Assembly (NCBI RefSeq): GCF_021347895.1
Contig: NC_067119.1
Coordinates: 2,554,534-2,618,533, forward strand
Origin: Acanthochromis polyacanthus
Taxonomy: Eukaryota; Chordata; Actinopteri; Pomacentridae
Reading direction: 5' to 3'
DNA: 64,000 nt
Shown piece by piece: positions 1-9,868 of the stretch. How positions within the stretch are numbered: position 1 is the stretch's first letter; each line of letters starts with the position of its first letter. The position numbers and the translations under genes are program-made. A model generated the notes under the pieces. It had not been told where the DNA came from. It did no database searches and saw only the letters and a program-made list of their open reading frames with translations.

Positions 1-587
1 CTCAGGCTCCTATCAGGCTCATTAGGTCTTCTAGAATGTGGGAGTCTGGTCACTGAAGGCTTTAAACACAAGAACTAAAATCTCTAAAACTGACAGGAAG
101 GCAGTGAAAGGCAGCAAGGACTGATGCAATGTGGTCACTTCTCCTGGTAGGAGCTAAAAGACGGATTAGTTGGAGTCTCTGAATGGTTTCAGAAAGTAGT
201 TGTCAGATATTTGTTAATTGAGCAAAGCAGGATTGTCTAACCTTGGTCATGTGTGCATCAAAAGACATCTGGGAATCAGGAATAACACCTGGGTTACAGA
301 CCACCAGACTGGAGGTCAGACCTAAATGGTGTTATCGCTGTGGCCAGGAGGGGTAATGATGATAAACTCTGATTTAGTGTCATTTAACTGTAGAACATCT
401 TTGGACAGACAGGATACCTTCAGCTCAGCTGAAACTGCCCCAATTGCACACAGAAGGATCAATCTGGGAGGTAAGATGTGAACCAGTCCAAAGCGGTGCC
501 TTTAATGTCTACACAGCGTTCGAGGTGTGACAGGAGAATAGTGTGATCCACTGTGTCAAATGCTGCTGTTAGGTCTGGAAGAACTAA
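1..587 (-). mobile_element. LINE fragment (L2/Rex-like), 3' part
   Basis: Non-coding and degraded 3' part of a non-LTR retrotransposon read on the minus strand. The same sequence recurs at 24785-25500 and 45235-45670, where it lies just upstream of the D1 and D2 receptor genes. The stretch therefore marks the upstream flank of a further type 2 gene left of the window. No intact frame is left. Confidence 0.6.
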
Positions 588-1136
588 ATTCAATTCAATT
601 CAATGAACTTTATTTTTCCGATAGGAACTTCATTTGTGCCATAGCATCTGTGTGTGAGTTGTACATGCAAAAAATAGTATACATAACACAAGCAGCATAC
701 TATACACACAAGACGTCCAACATACCAGAGATGGTAGATAAGAAGAATGATAAATATAAATATATAAACTTAAATATTATCCTTACAAAAAGTGAAATGC
801 TAAATATATAAATAATTAAAAAGACTTTAAAAGGTGGTAACAAAATAGATAAAATGGCTCAATCATTCATAAGTCTGATGGATGTTGGCACGAAACTTGA
901 CAAGGCTCTCCTGGTCTTAAAAATGAGTGACCTGTATCTCTGCTCTGAGGGCAGCAAACTGTAGTGTTTGTACAGTGTGTGAGTGGTGTCTGATGCTATC
1001 AGTGTTCCTTTACGTTTTGTCCTGTTGTAGATGCTAATGAGTGGTTCTTGCTCCAGTTCGATTATTTTACTGCACATCGTTACAATTTTATTTAGTGGAT
1101 TGCGATGGATGGTGGACAAGGACACAAACCAAACTA
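588..1136 (-). mobile_element. Second LINE fragment nested in the first
   Basis: The minus strand at about 862-1110 encodes the C-terminal end of a LINE reverse transcriptase, with the motif LLPSEQRYRSLIFKTRRAL followed by PTSIRLMN, typical of fish LINE C-termini. It ends on the left in an ATTGA-type tail (588-606). The host LINE resumes at about 1137, as shown by comparison with the uninterrupted copy at 46845-46910. A short ACTAAA duplication flanks the insert. Confidence 0.6.
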
Positions 1137-1944
1137 AAAAAGGCACAATTACCAGAATCAAGGTTTAGAAGAAGATTATAGAAACGAGACTGGACAACAC
1201 TGAAAGCAGCTTGGACAAAGTCTAAAGCCTGAGTGAGTGAGGATGAACAGCAATAAATAATAATGTCATCTGCATAAAGATGAAACACTGCATTTGACAA
1301 GTTGTAACAGAGATTATTTGTGTAGACTGAAAATTAAATGGGTCCCACTACTGAACCTTGGGGCGCCCCTTTGGTAATGTCCAGAAAAGAAGAGGTAGTT
1401 CCAGCCCCCTGAACACATTGTGTCCTGTTGGAGAGGTAGTTGGTAAACCAGACAGCTGCATGTTTAGATCAGCCAATGGGATGCAGGGATTGTATCAGCA
1501 GGCTGTGGTCTACTGCGTCAAATGCTGATGAAAAATCAATACAAAGAGACACAATGTTTATTGATGTCCAGAGCCCCAATGAAATCCTTCAGGACCTTCA
1601 GTGTAACAGTGATGAGCTGTTTTCTAAAACCAGACTGAAATGGAGATTAAACATTATTTGATTCTAAAGATTCCTTTAGATGTCACTAATGATCCTCTCA
1701 AATAATTTAGTTAAAAACACAATTTAAAAACTGATCTGTAGTTATTCACATGTGCAGGTTCTCCCCCTTTTTAAACAGGGGAGAACAAAGGCCGACTCCA
1801 GATTTTAGGGATTTTATTGCTGGTAAGAAACCTGTGAGAGGCTCATCTATAAAATCAGCTGCTAGCGTTGAGAAAAAGGGTTCAGTTTCATCAGGTCCTG
1901 CTGCTTTACTTGTGTCCAGCCTCGTTTTCATTAATTAAACATAT
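1137..1944 (-). mobile_element. LINE reverse transcriptase fragments (YADD box)
   Basis: Minus-strand translations give reverse transcriptase pieces: an upstream block with LDTSKAAGPDE and FLPAIKSLKSGVG (1746-1931), then FHLYADDIIIYCCSS with the catalytic YADD box (about 1240-1290). Frames are broken by stops and shifts, so the element is dead. A better preserved copy lies at 48085-48905. The element starts directly against the tail exon of gene A, and the same junction is seen next to gene C, so it was inserted before those two units were duplicated. Confidence 0.75.
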
Positions 1945-1947
1945 TAA

Positions 1948-4900
1948 TTAAACTGAGGTCTCTGCAGTTTCGTCACCAGGAGGCATCATGGGATGATTCA
2001 CCTCGTTTCCGTTTGCTGTTAGATTCAAATCAGGAGCAGCTTCTCGATTTGTTCTAACAGTTCCGTCACCAGGAGGCATCATGGGAAGATTCACCTCGTT
2101 TCCGTTTCCAGGAGCAGGTTCTCTATTTGGTCTCTGAAGCACAAGAAGTGATAAAACATCACAATTAGGGGAAACAACACACCAGACAGCAAACCCTTTC
2201 TCCCTAAAGACACGGTAAATGGAACTTAAAGCATAAATCTGCTCTACTTCAGGTGATCAGGTCAGACAGCAGCTTTTTCCTGATGGATAATTACAGTTTT
2301 TCTCAGTTGATAACACTAAATTCCACTCACTGCACACAGACACCAACTGACTGCACACATTTCTCAAAAACAGGACTCTGCTGTCTAAATGTTGGACACT
2401 ATTCATGTTTGCACACAGTTTCCATAACTCTTGCACTCTTTTTGTAAAAGACTGAACACCTTTTTTGCTCATTTGAGTATAATTTTTTACTCACAGCACA
2501 CATTTTTCAAAAAATGAACACTAGGGAGCAGAAGTGGGACACTGTTCCAACACTGCTGACACATTTAAGACACAACAGGTCAAAACTGAAAAGACTTTTA
2601 CCAATGAACTGCACACTATAAAACCTGCTGGTAAACTATATTAGCTGTTCAGAATACAATCTGTTGGTGAGGTCAGCAGCTGGTAAGGATGGTGCAGTTT
2701 TGTGATGCGTGGAATCTCTGCACGCTGGAGTCCAGTCTACTTTATGCAAATGAGCTGCAGGTAAACACACCGGCTCACAGCTGGAAACACCCCACATGTG
2801 GCATTCTGGTCTGGTTGTGGTGCGTTTCCATCTGCGATCCGGTGTGTTTACCCGGAGACGGCTGCAGCTCATTTGCATAAAGTAGACTGGATTCTACTTT
2901 ATGCAAATTTGATGCGGGTGTGGAGGTTCCACACATCCTGAAACTGTCCTCAAACTTCTAAACTAGCCGTTGCTGAACTAAAATGAGAACAGATTCAGCT
3001 GCTGCGGATTATTTCTCACCTCAAATGCTTTCAGAAATACTTTTCGCTGAAGTGTTTTTGAAATAAAAGGGAAAGTTTGTGGCCGAGCCGCTGTGTTTAT
3101 CTGACATGCCTGTCAGACCATCAAGCTGAAAGCTTGATCACATCACCACATAGTGACCTGCTGTTGCTCAAACACTGTCATATGACAATGTTGTGGTCCG
3201 TTAGTGACTGCCCACAAGCCGTGCGATTTTCAGATGCAGTGCGTTGCCGTACAGGAAAATCACATCTAGTGGACACACGGCTTAGCTCTGTCTGTCCACA
3301 GAAAACATAGCTTGTGATGAGCTCCTGTGTCCTGACCAGGCTGAAAGAACTGATGCAGACGTGGTGTAAATATCTGCATACTGTACTGTGGACAATACAG
3401 TGCTGTATTTTTTTGTCTAACATTAATTTTAATTTCTAATGTACAGTCAGGTACTGCAGTGACCCCCCCGATTCATTTATAGGATGCATTTATGTTTAAC
3501 TTATCATTTTTGAGGACTGGATCATTTTTTCACACTTCATGTTAAAACACAGTAGTGTTCTGTATTTAGCAGTGCAGTGTCCTAGTTTTACTTTGTGTGT
3601 CTTAATTTTGAAAACAAAGTTTAAAATTAGACAATAAAGTGCACTTTTGACATGTGTGCAGTGTTCAAATAAAAACTATAGGGTGCAGTGTGTTAGTAAA
3701 TGTGTGCTATTTTTCAGGAACAGTGTCTTATCAGAGAGAAACTGTAATGCTGGTGATAAAATGTCTGTTCCAGGTTCTAAGATGGAGTCTGTAGAGTCTG
3801 AATCTGGTGCAGACGCCATTTTAAACTCACTTATTTTAGCATTGTTTTGGTCTTTTTGTGCCATATTTGTGTTACGTTTGGATCATTTTGTTTAATTTCT
3901 GAATTATTTATGCATGTTTTTGTGTCATTTTTGTATCTTTGTGTCATTTAAGCACCGTTTTGTCATTTTTCTGTTATTTTCTCCCAGATGGAGATCCTTA
4001 ATGTAGCTGATAAAATGTCTGTTCCAGTCAGACTGAAAACTAAGAAATAAATAAGTTCTACAAAGCTACAAAGCTGTTCTGACCCACAGACACATTAACG
4101 GTCTGAAATAAACCTAAACTACTAGTTTTAAAGGACGGCTGCTCAGTAAGTCTTCATTTGCAGCTTCCTAGGAAAAAAAATCTCACAAATTAAAAGCTTC
4201 TGTAGCTGCAACATTCTGGTATTTTAACGGTTTGACCAACTTTCTTTGAACCACATTTAAACTAGAACAGAGACGGAGTGAAATGAAGCAAACATGCACA
4301 TTAAATTGATCTGTTTTGGTGAATACACCACATTTATCTGATTAAATCCTCCTCTACAGGCAGAAATCATCAGAAATCATCAGCTTCCTTCTGTTTTTTC
4401 ATCATAAACTCTGGATATTTAAAATGGCGTCTGCAGAAGGTGGAACAGACCAACACGGTCCTGAACATCCTTTAAGCTTCCTGCTGTAAACAATCTGAAC
4501 TCATCCAGAAGGTTCCGTCCACCTCTGGTTTACATCAAGGACTGGTTCTACTCTTTATGCAGCTAAATGAACGTTCTGGACAGAAAGAAGATAAAGTTCT
4601 GTAAAATGAGCAGTGACAAAAGAAACACTTACATTGGCTGCCATCTTACGGAGACAATACACAAGTCCTGCAATGACTGGGACCAGGACCAGGACCAGGA
4701 CCAGAGGCAGGAGCAACCACAACATTTCATTCCCTGGAGGAGTCGCTGTAGGAGTTGCTGTAGGAGTTGCTGTAGGAGTCGCTGTAGGAGTCGCTGTAGG
4801 AGTCCCTGTAGGAGTCCCTGTAGGAGTCCCTGTAGGAGTCCCTGTAGGAGTCGCTGGTGGAGTCGCTGGTGGAGTCGCTGCAGAGGAAAAGTTAGACTTT

Positions 4901-7900
4901 GGTCAACATACATTCTATATTTTCTTCATTATACAGCTTATAATAAAGACTATTTACTTCTAAACTCTGTTTTTAAAGGTCGCTACTCTGTAAACAAGTA
5001 AAGCACTCAGAGAACACAGTATTCTGTGAAGGCTGTTCATTCCTCCGTATGGCATTGTCAGAAATGAAGCATATTTATTGTTATTATTGATGATCAGAAA
5101 TCACAACACTATAGAAGGTCTGTTGATCAGTTCATCACTTTTTGCAAGCCTGTGTTTTGCTCGTGTTAAATAATCGTTCCCTCCATGCTTTTATTTTGAA
5201 GGCATTTTTAAAAAAAATAATAATACAGGCTCGTAATTTCGGCAGCATTCCAGCGGCACAGGAAGTGTTTATCTCAGGTTTCTTGACATGAAGAAGCTGC
5301 GGAAAAGTCTGAAGGTTCACGTAAAGATGGAAGGAAAACTTAGAAACACCTTCACAATTTAATCAACTGTTCATTGGATCATTTCTGACGGATAAGTCCT
5401 GATAAGTCCTCAGTGGTGGATTAGTAGTAGGATCACAATCAGCTGATGTAGTGTTCTCTTGTTGTCATGGTTACAGTGATGCCGTGTTGCTATCTCAAAA
5501 TGATACAGAAATCTTTAACAAATCTGTGAATCCAGACTATAAGCTGCATCACTGCCAAAATCTAATCACTCTGACCGTCCTTCAAAGTTTCATTCAAACC
5601 CGTTGGTCTGTTCTTGAGTAATGTTGCTGACAGAAACACAGTTTGACAGAAATGTACAATGACACATAACTAATAATAAAGTTATAATTAATAATCAGAA
5701 CAGGAAAAGGCCTGTTTTATGGTGACGATGGTCCAGAGAGAACAACTCTGTGGTTGATTTTTCTGAATTTCATCTTCAAATGTTCCAGTAAAACTGATTC
5801 ACCTTCATGGTTCCAGTGAGTCTGTTTACTGTGATTATTATAGAATTCAGAGCTGGACAGAGGCTTCAGAACCAAAAACTACTTTAACTTACTTTATGAC
5901 TGACTCCAGACCTATAATCAGTAGATTACGAGGGAATTTTAAATTTGACAGGACACTTATATTTTAACCAGAGCAGCTTTTCTAGTGTTTACAGTATTGT
6001 TTAGATCAGAGGCTGAACTATGAAGACAGTTTAACACAGTCAGACTTTCTTTGTGTGAGTGGACAAAAACTAAAACCTCAGTCAGAGTTTACAGGTGTGG
6101 AGGTGGTTTTCTCCTTTCTTGAAAGCAACATCAGGAGTATTTGCCTTCAGACTGATACTCACCATGGACGGTCAGGTTGTACTTTATAGAGGAGTTTTTG
6201 CGGCTCAGAGTCAGCTCCCCAGTGTCGTTTGTCTGGAGATTAATAATCGTAATCTCTCCGGTGGAGCTGTTCCATAACACTTTGCCATCCAAAATATGAT
6301 CGATAGTACCATCTACCACGTGCAGATAAGTTTTTCCTCCCCCTCTCAAAGTCCCAGATTTCATCACTTTGTCAGGTAGAGTGATGTTCTTCCCTTCAGT
6401 ACCGTTCAGAGGCGTTGGTTCCCCGTAGACCTGACCTACAAGCATCCCTGGAAAACAGAGAACAACAGTCAGCAGCTGCAGCGTTTCAAACCAGTTAGAT
6501 GAAAACCAACAGCATGGAGAGGACGAACCTTTCAGTTATGAGTCAAAATCTGCTGAAGAGTAATAATGTGTAACAAATCATCTAGAAATTTAAATTCTTT
6601 TATTGATTAATCAAAGGACATTTTATTACACTTTGATGATTGCCTTAACAATAGAAACATATGAAAAGATAGTAAACTAGGCAAGTTTTTGACAAATGGT
6701 CTATCAAGTTTCCAAAATTACGCTTATGTATGTTACTTTCTGAAGGAAAAAAATCAAAGTTTTTTATGAGTTTTTCCCTCTGTTTGGTGAAGTTATATGC
6801 ATGTAAGAGTGATATGATGAAGTTTTCACCAACCAAGATTAAATTTGACAAAAAGTTCATCAGAAGATGGAAATATAATTATCTTATGAACTGCCGACAT
6901 AATCTATGTCTGCCATGCCAACTAACAATGTTTAAGATTTCCCCTTTACTCAGAGAAAGGAAAACAGTTTCTATGGAGAATTCCTCAAAACACAACAGAA
7001 ATAACTTCCAATTCATGATCAATATCCACAATTTGTCCATGCTTAGTAAGCAGAAAGTTAAACATCGCACACGAGTACAAAATTGATCTCAACTCAATAG
7101 AATTTAGTCGAAACGATTGAGGGACCGAATGAAAGAGTCCACACAGCATGTCAATGAGAATTAGCGTAGATATGATGGAAGAACTTCGCTGGTAGGGTGA
7201 ACGATTGTGCATTTTGTGTTGAACTCTGACGGAAACAGGAAGTCGTACGTTACATTTTGACGGACATTTTTTATGTACATTATGTATTCCGTACGTTATG
7301 TAGTTTGACAGACGACACCACCACACCGCTTAGGCAGTCATTTTCTCCTTCTTCCTGGAAAGCGCCGACGTAGTCAAAACATGCTTTAGTGTGGGTTTTC
7401 CAGGAAATGTGTGTACCACGTGGACCCGTACATCGAGCAGATACCACCACGACTTATGTACGTTATTTTTGGACAGACAGCGATCTAGTTATCATGTGAT
7501 CGATATATTTTGATCACAGACGGGCTGCTAGCCACAAATGATTTATTTTTCAGTCGGAAATATTTCAGTGGGTTGATTGATTGCAGAGAATGTTTCGTTG
7601 TACTGTTTTTTGTTGAGATATCTGGACTGACAGCCGACTTGATTGTTTGATGGATGCAGTAACGTGCATAAGGGCTGTAATTTCCTTTCGTTTTCTATTA
7701 AATAAATATGCTCTTGAATCTAGTTAGACTTTTTAGTAGGTCAATGTCTATGTTTTTCAGAATAAAGTTTGTTTTGTGGCAAATACAAATTGTAAAGCAG
7801 CAGGTGAACTCCAAATGTGGCTCATTGGAATTGTTACACTCAGCACCATTGTAATCGTCGATTATGAAAATAAAACCTTATTTTTCTCAAGAAATCATTA

Positions 7901-9668
7901 GAACTGACACATGGAATTGTTTCTATTATCTCTTATCACTTTATTATTTTGTCTAAACTATTTTTAAGGCACATTTTCTGAAAAACAGTCTTAAGAAATG
8001 ACTTTTTGAAATACTAAATCTAATTTTACCCATTAGCAGATAGTGACTTTTATAGACACTGAAACAACCACCAGCAACACAGGAAGAAACTGTGTGACTG
8101 TTAAACCAACTTTACTCGTATCTACACCTCACCATAACAAAAAAAGCAGAAAAAGACACAAAAGGATGCTTAAATAACTAAAAAAAATTACACAAAAGTA
8201 ACAAAATAACACTAAAATAACAAAAATGATAAAGCAATGCTTTGAAATTACACAAAATTAAAAATAACACAAAGGCATGCTTAAATAACTATACAATGAC
8301 AAATAAAAACACACAAAACAATGTTTAAACAACAACAAGTCCCAACAAGGACACAAAAGCACGCTTGAATAACTAGAAAAATACACAAAAAGACACAAAA
8401 GGATGCTAAAACTACACAAAAATGACAAAATGCTTAAATAATGCAAAAATGACACAAAAGTATCCTAAATAACTAAAAATTACACAATTACACAAAGATC
8501 CACAGTGGCAGCTTTTTACCATCAAAATGTTTTTATGTTCCTCATTGTTCTCCGTTAAAATAATCTGTTTGCACACAAAGACACAAAAAATGACAAAAGA
8601 TGCCAAATTTATCAAAAAAAATACCAAAATACGACAAAAATGACACAAAAATATGCTTAAATAACTTAACGACACACGAAGACACAAAAGGATAATAAAG
8701 GAACACAAAAATGGCAAAACTATGCTTCAATAACCAACGAAACAGAAGTAGAAGTCGCTCTATATTAGTTAAAGTTGCTCTAAATGAGTTAAAGTTGCTC
8801 TATATTAGTTAAAGTTGCTCTATATTAGTTAAAGTTGCTCTAAATGAGTTAAAGTTGCTCTAAATGAGTTAAAGTTGCTCTAAATGAGTTAAAGTTGCTC
8901 TATATTAGTTAAAGTTGCTCTATATTAGTTAAAGTTGCTCTATATTAGTTAAAGTTGCTCTATATTAGTTAAAGTTGCTCTAAATGAGTTAAAGTTGCTC
9001 TATATTAGTTAAAGTTGCTCTAAATGAGTTAAAGTTGCTCTATATGTTCCCCATTTAAACTCCTACTTTTATCCATGTGCTAACATAACTGCACAAGAGT
9101 TTTCTAATCATCAATGAGCCTTTAACACCATTAGCTAACACAGTGTAGCATTATTTGGTTTTAAAAGCGGCCCAGAGAGGATTGGACTCTGAACTAAACC
9201 ATGTAGAGAACTCCATCTGAACGTCATCTATCAGCACCCAGGACCTCTCCCTGTTCATCTCACTGGATAGCAGCTACACACCTTTAAATAATCCGACTAG
9301 CAGGTAGAAAAAACGCTTTTCTCCAGTCCACCTCTCCCTCCCTCTAACAGCATAGCTCCAACCTGGAGCTCGTACCTTGAATGCTTTTCTTTGCCATTGT
9401 AAAACACCGTGATTTGCCTTGTTGCGCCAAACAGATAAACTGTCCTTACTAGCAGAGAAAAACGGCAAAACACTTCACATGGACGCGATGAGGACGATTA
9501 AAAAAACCGCTCCCTTCGACAGGGCAGGTCTCCGCCGCTGACAGCCGGCGTTACGCACCGGTTTGTATTTTTTCACAGCAACTTCAGTAAGCTAAATACG
9601 GAAATGAAAGACTTACCTGTACAGGTGGCGAGGAGCACGAATATCCGCACAGGTTTCCTTGAGGACAT
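1948..9668 (-). CDS. Gene A: single-V CD2/SLAM-like receptor with mucin-type stalk
   Basis: Cell-surface immunoglobulin receptor, probably leukocyte-expressed. Exons on the minus strand: leader 9617-9668, V domain 6163-6447, stalk plus membrane helix 4633-4877, tail 1948-2133. All junctions are GT/AG with phases 1, 1, 0, and the joined frame is 255 codons plus stop. The start is the ATG at 9668; the leader is MSSRKPVRIFVLLATCTG. The V exon lacks the usual cysteine pair, as in domain 1 of CD2, CD48 and CD58, and has several N-glycosylation sites (NGT, NIT, NSS, NDT). Twelve Thr/Pro repeats form the stalk, then LWLLLPLVLVLVLVPVIAGL spans the membrane without charge. The tail has two PMMPPGD repeats and no tyrosine. 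Intron 1 (3.2 kb) and intron 3 carry many repeats. The leader, V and stalk/TM exons are well supported. The tail exon is less certain, because the same interval has another open frame (see 2091-2203). SLAM-family subtype not assigned. Confidence 0.72.
2091..2203 (-). other. Alternative transmembrane exon of gene A overlapping its tail exon
   Basis: After an acceptor (TCTTTAG) at 2204, a phase-1 frame reads a basic RKG, the hydrophobic run LLSGVLFPLIVMFYHFLCF, then R and a short tail to a stop at 2091. It fits the phase-1 end of the V exon and would give a 149-aa form. The acceptor of the tail exon (2133) lies inside it in another frame. Counterparts exist in B (28315-28415) and C (48985-49079). 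No transcript evidence is available. Confidence 0.4.
2294..3744. mobile_element. Mariner/pogo-like non-autonomous element
   Basis: A 1451-bp insert is present in gene A intron 3 but missing at the matching place in B and C. The ends are inverted repeats of about 25 bp, CAGTTTTTCTCAGTTGATAA on the left and the complement of TTATCAGAGAGAAACTG on the right. TA lies on both sides, as expected for the Tc1/mariner superfamily. No transposase reading frame was recognised. Confidence 0.6.
2729..2890. repeat. Inverted repeat with octamer motifs
   Basis: The arm CCAGTCTACTTTATGCAAAT at 2729 is matched by its reverse complement ending near 2890, with further pairing of GTAAACACACCGG. Each arm has the octamer ATGCAAAT, and a third copy lies at about 2902. 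The repeat is inside the mariner-like element. Confidence 0.7.
3830..4010. repeat. Degenerate TTTTGTGTCATTT tract (short)
   Basis: Short T-rich tract of the window-wide degenerate repeat (complement of ACACAAAATGAC). The same position downstream of the membrane exon is occupied by longer tracts in gene B (28590-29200) and gene C (49240-49400). Confidence 0.6.
4739..4882 (-). repeat. 12-bp coding minisatellite in the gene A stalk
   Basis: Twelve uninterrupted 12-bp units (plus strand GGAGTCGCTGTA and close variants) fill the first part of the stalk exon. On the coding strand each unit reads Ala/Gly-Thr-Pro-Thr/Pro. The inner four units are identical GTPT units. B and C have only two such units at the same place (29929-29953, 50125-50149). 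The dense Thr/Pro content predicts O-glycosylation and an extended mucin-like stalk. Confidence 0.9.
6448..8100. other. Gene A intron 1, proximal part, nothing recognised
   Basis: AT-rich sequence between the V exon and the first simple-repeat tract. Several open frames of 60-118 codons occur on both strands, but they overlap one another, have no motif I know and have no matching sequence in genes B or C. Confidence 0.5.
8100..8745. repeat. Degenerate ACACAAAATGAC / TGCTTAAATAAC tract
   Basis: Imperfect tandem runs of ACACAAAAATGACAAAA alternating with GCTTAAATAACTAAAAA. Similar tracts lie upstream of the V exon in gene B (31020-31115) and gene C (52680-53045), so it is partly shared by duplication. 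The hydrophobic minus-strand frames here are artefacts of the composition. Confidence 0.8.
8751..9045. repeat. 20-bp tandem repeat with two interspersed variants
   Basis: Fourteen units of AGTTGCTCTATATTAGTTAA (variant a) or the same unit with AAATGAG in place of ATATTAG (variant b). The order is a b a a b b b a a a a b a b. Units are otherwise almost identical. It lies in intron 1 of gene A, about 570 bp from the leader exon. Confidence 0.95.
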
Positions 9669-9868
9669 CGCGGCGTAGCAGCAAAAAGTGAAATGAAGGA
9701 ATTTTCCAGAAGTTGAACACCGGCGCATCCGCGCTGGATTAAAGGGAGGAGTAAGAGGGAGAAGACCAATGACGTTGGGGAAGACGCTACAGTGATTCTT
9801 GATGGGTTTAGCCGGTGACGTGCTGAGAAACGTCAGTATGCGCTTTTCAGACAGGTGTTTGACTCACC
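9669..9868 (-). promoter_or_regulatory. Presumed promoter and 5' UTR of gene A
   Basis: Region directly upstream of the leader ATG at 9668. On the coding strand it has a CCAAT-box complement (ATTGG near 9770) and a pyrimidine-rich CTTCTCCCTCTTACTCCTCC run, but no clear TATA box. The segment just before the ATG (TTTTTGCTGCTACGCCGCG) resembles that of gene C (TTTTTGCCGCAACACCGTG). Confidence 0.35.

Noticed and set aside
4567..5001. Plus-strand Arg/Ser/Cys or Val/Gly repeat proteins
   Set aside because: Antisense readings of the 12-bp stalk repeat of gene A; the minus strand has the matching splice sites and helix.
8751..9045. CRISPR-like regular array
   Set aside because: Units are contiguous with no unique spacers, and the setting is eukaryotic.
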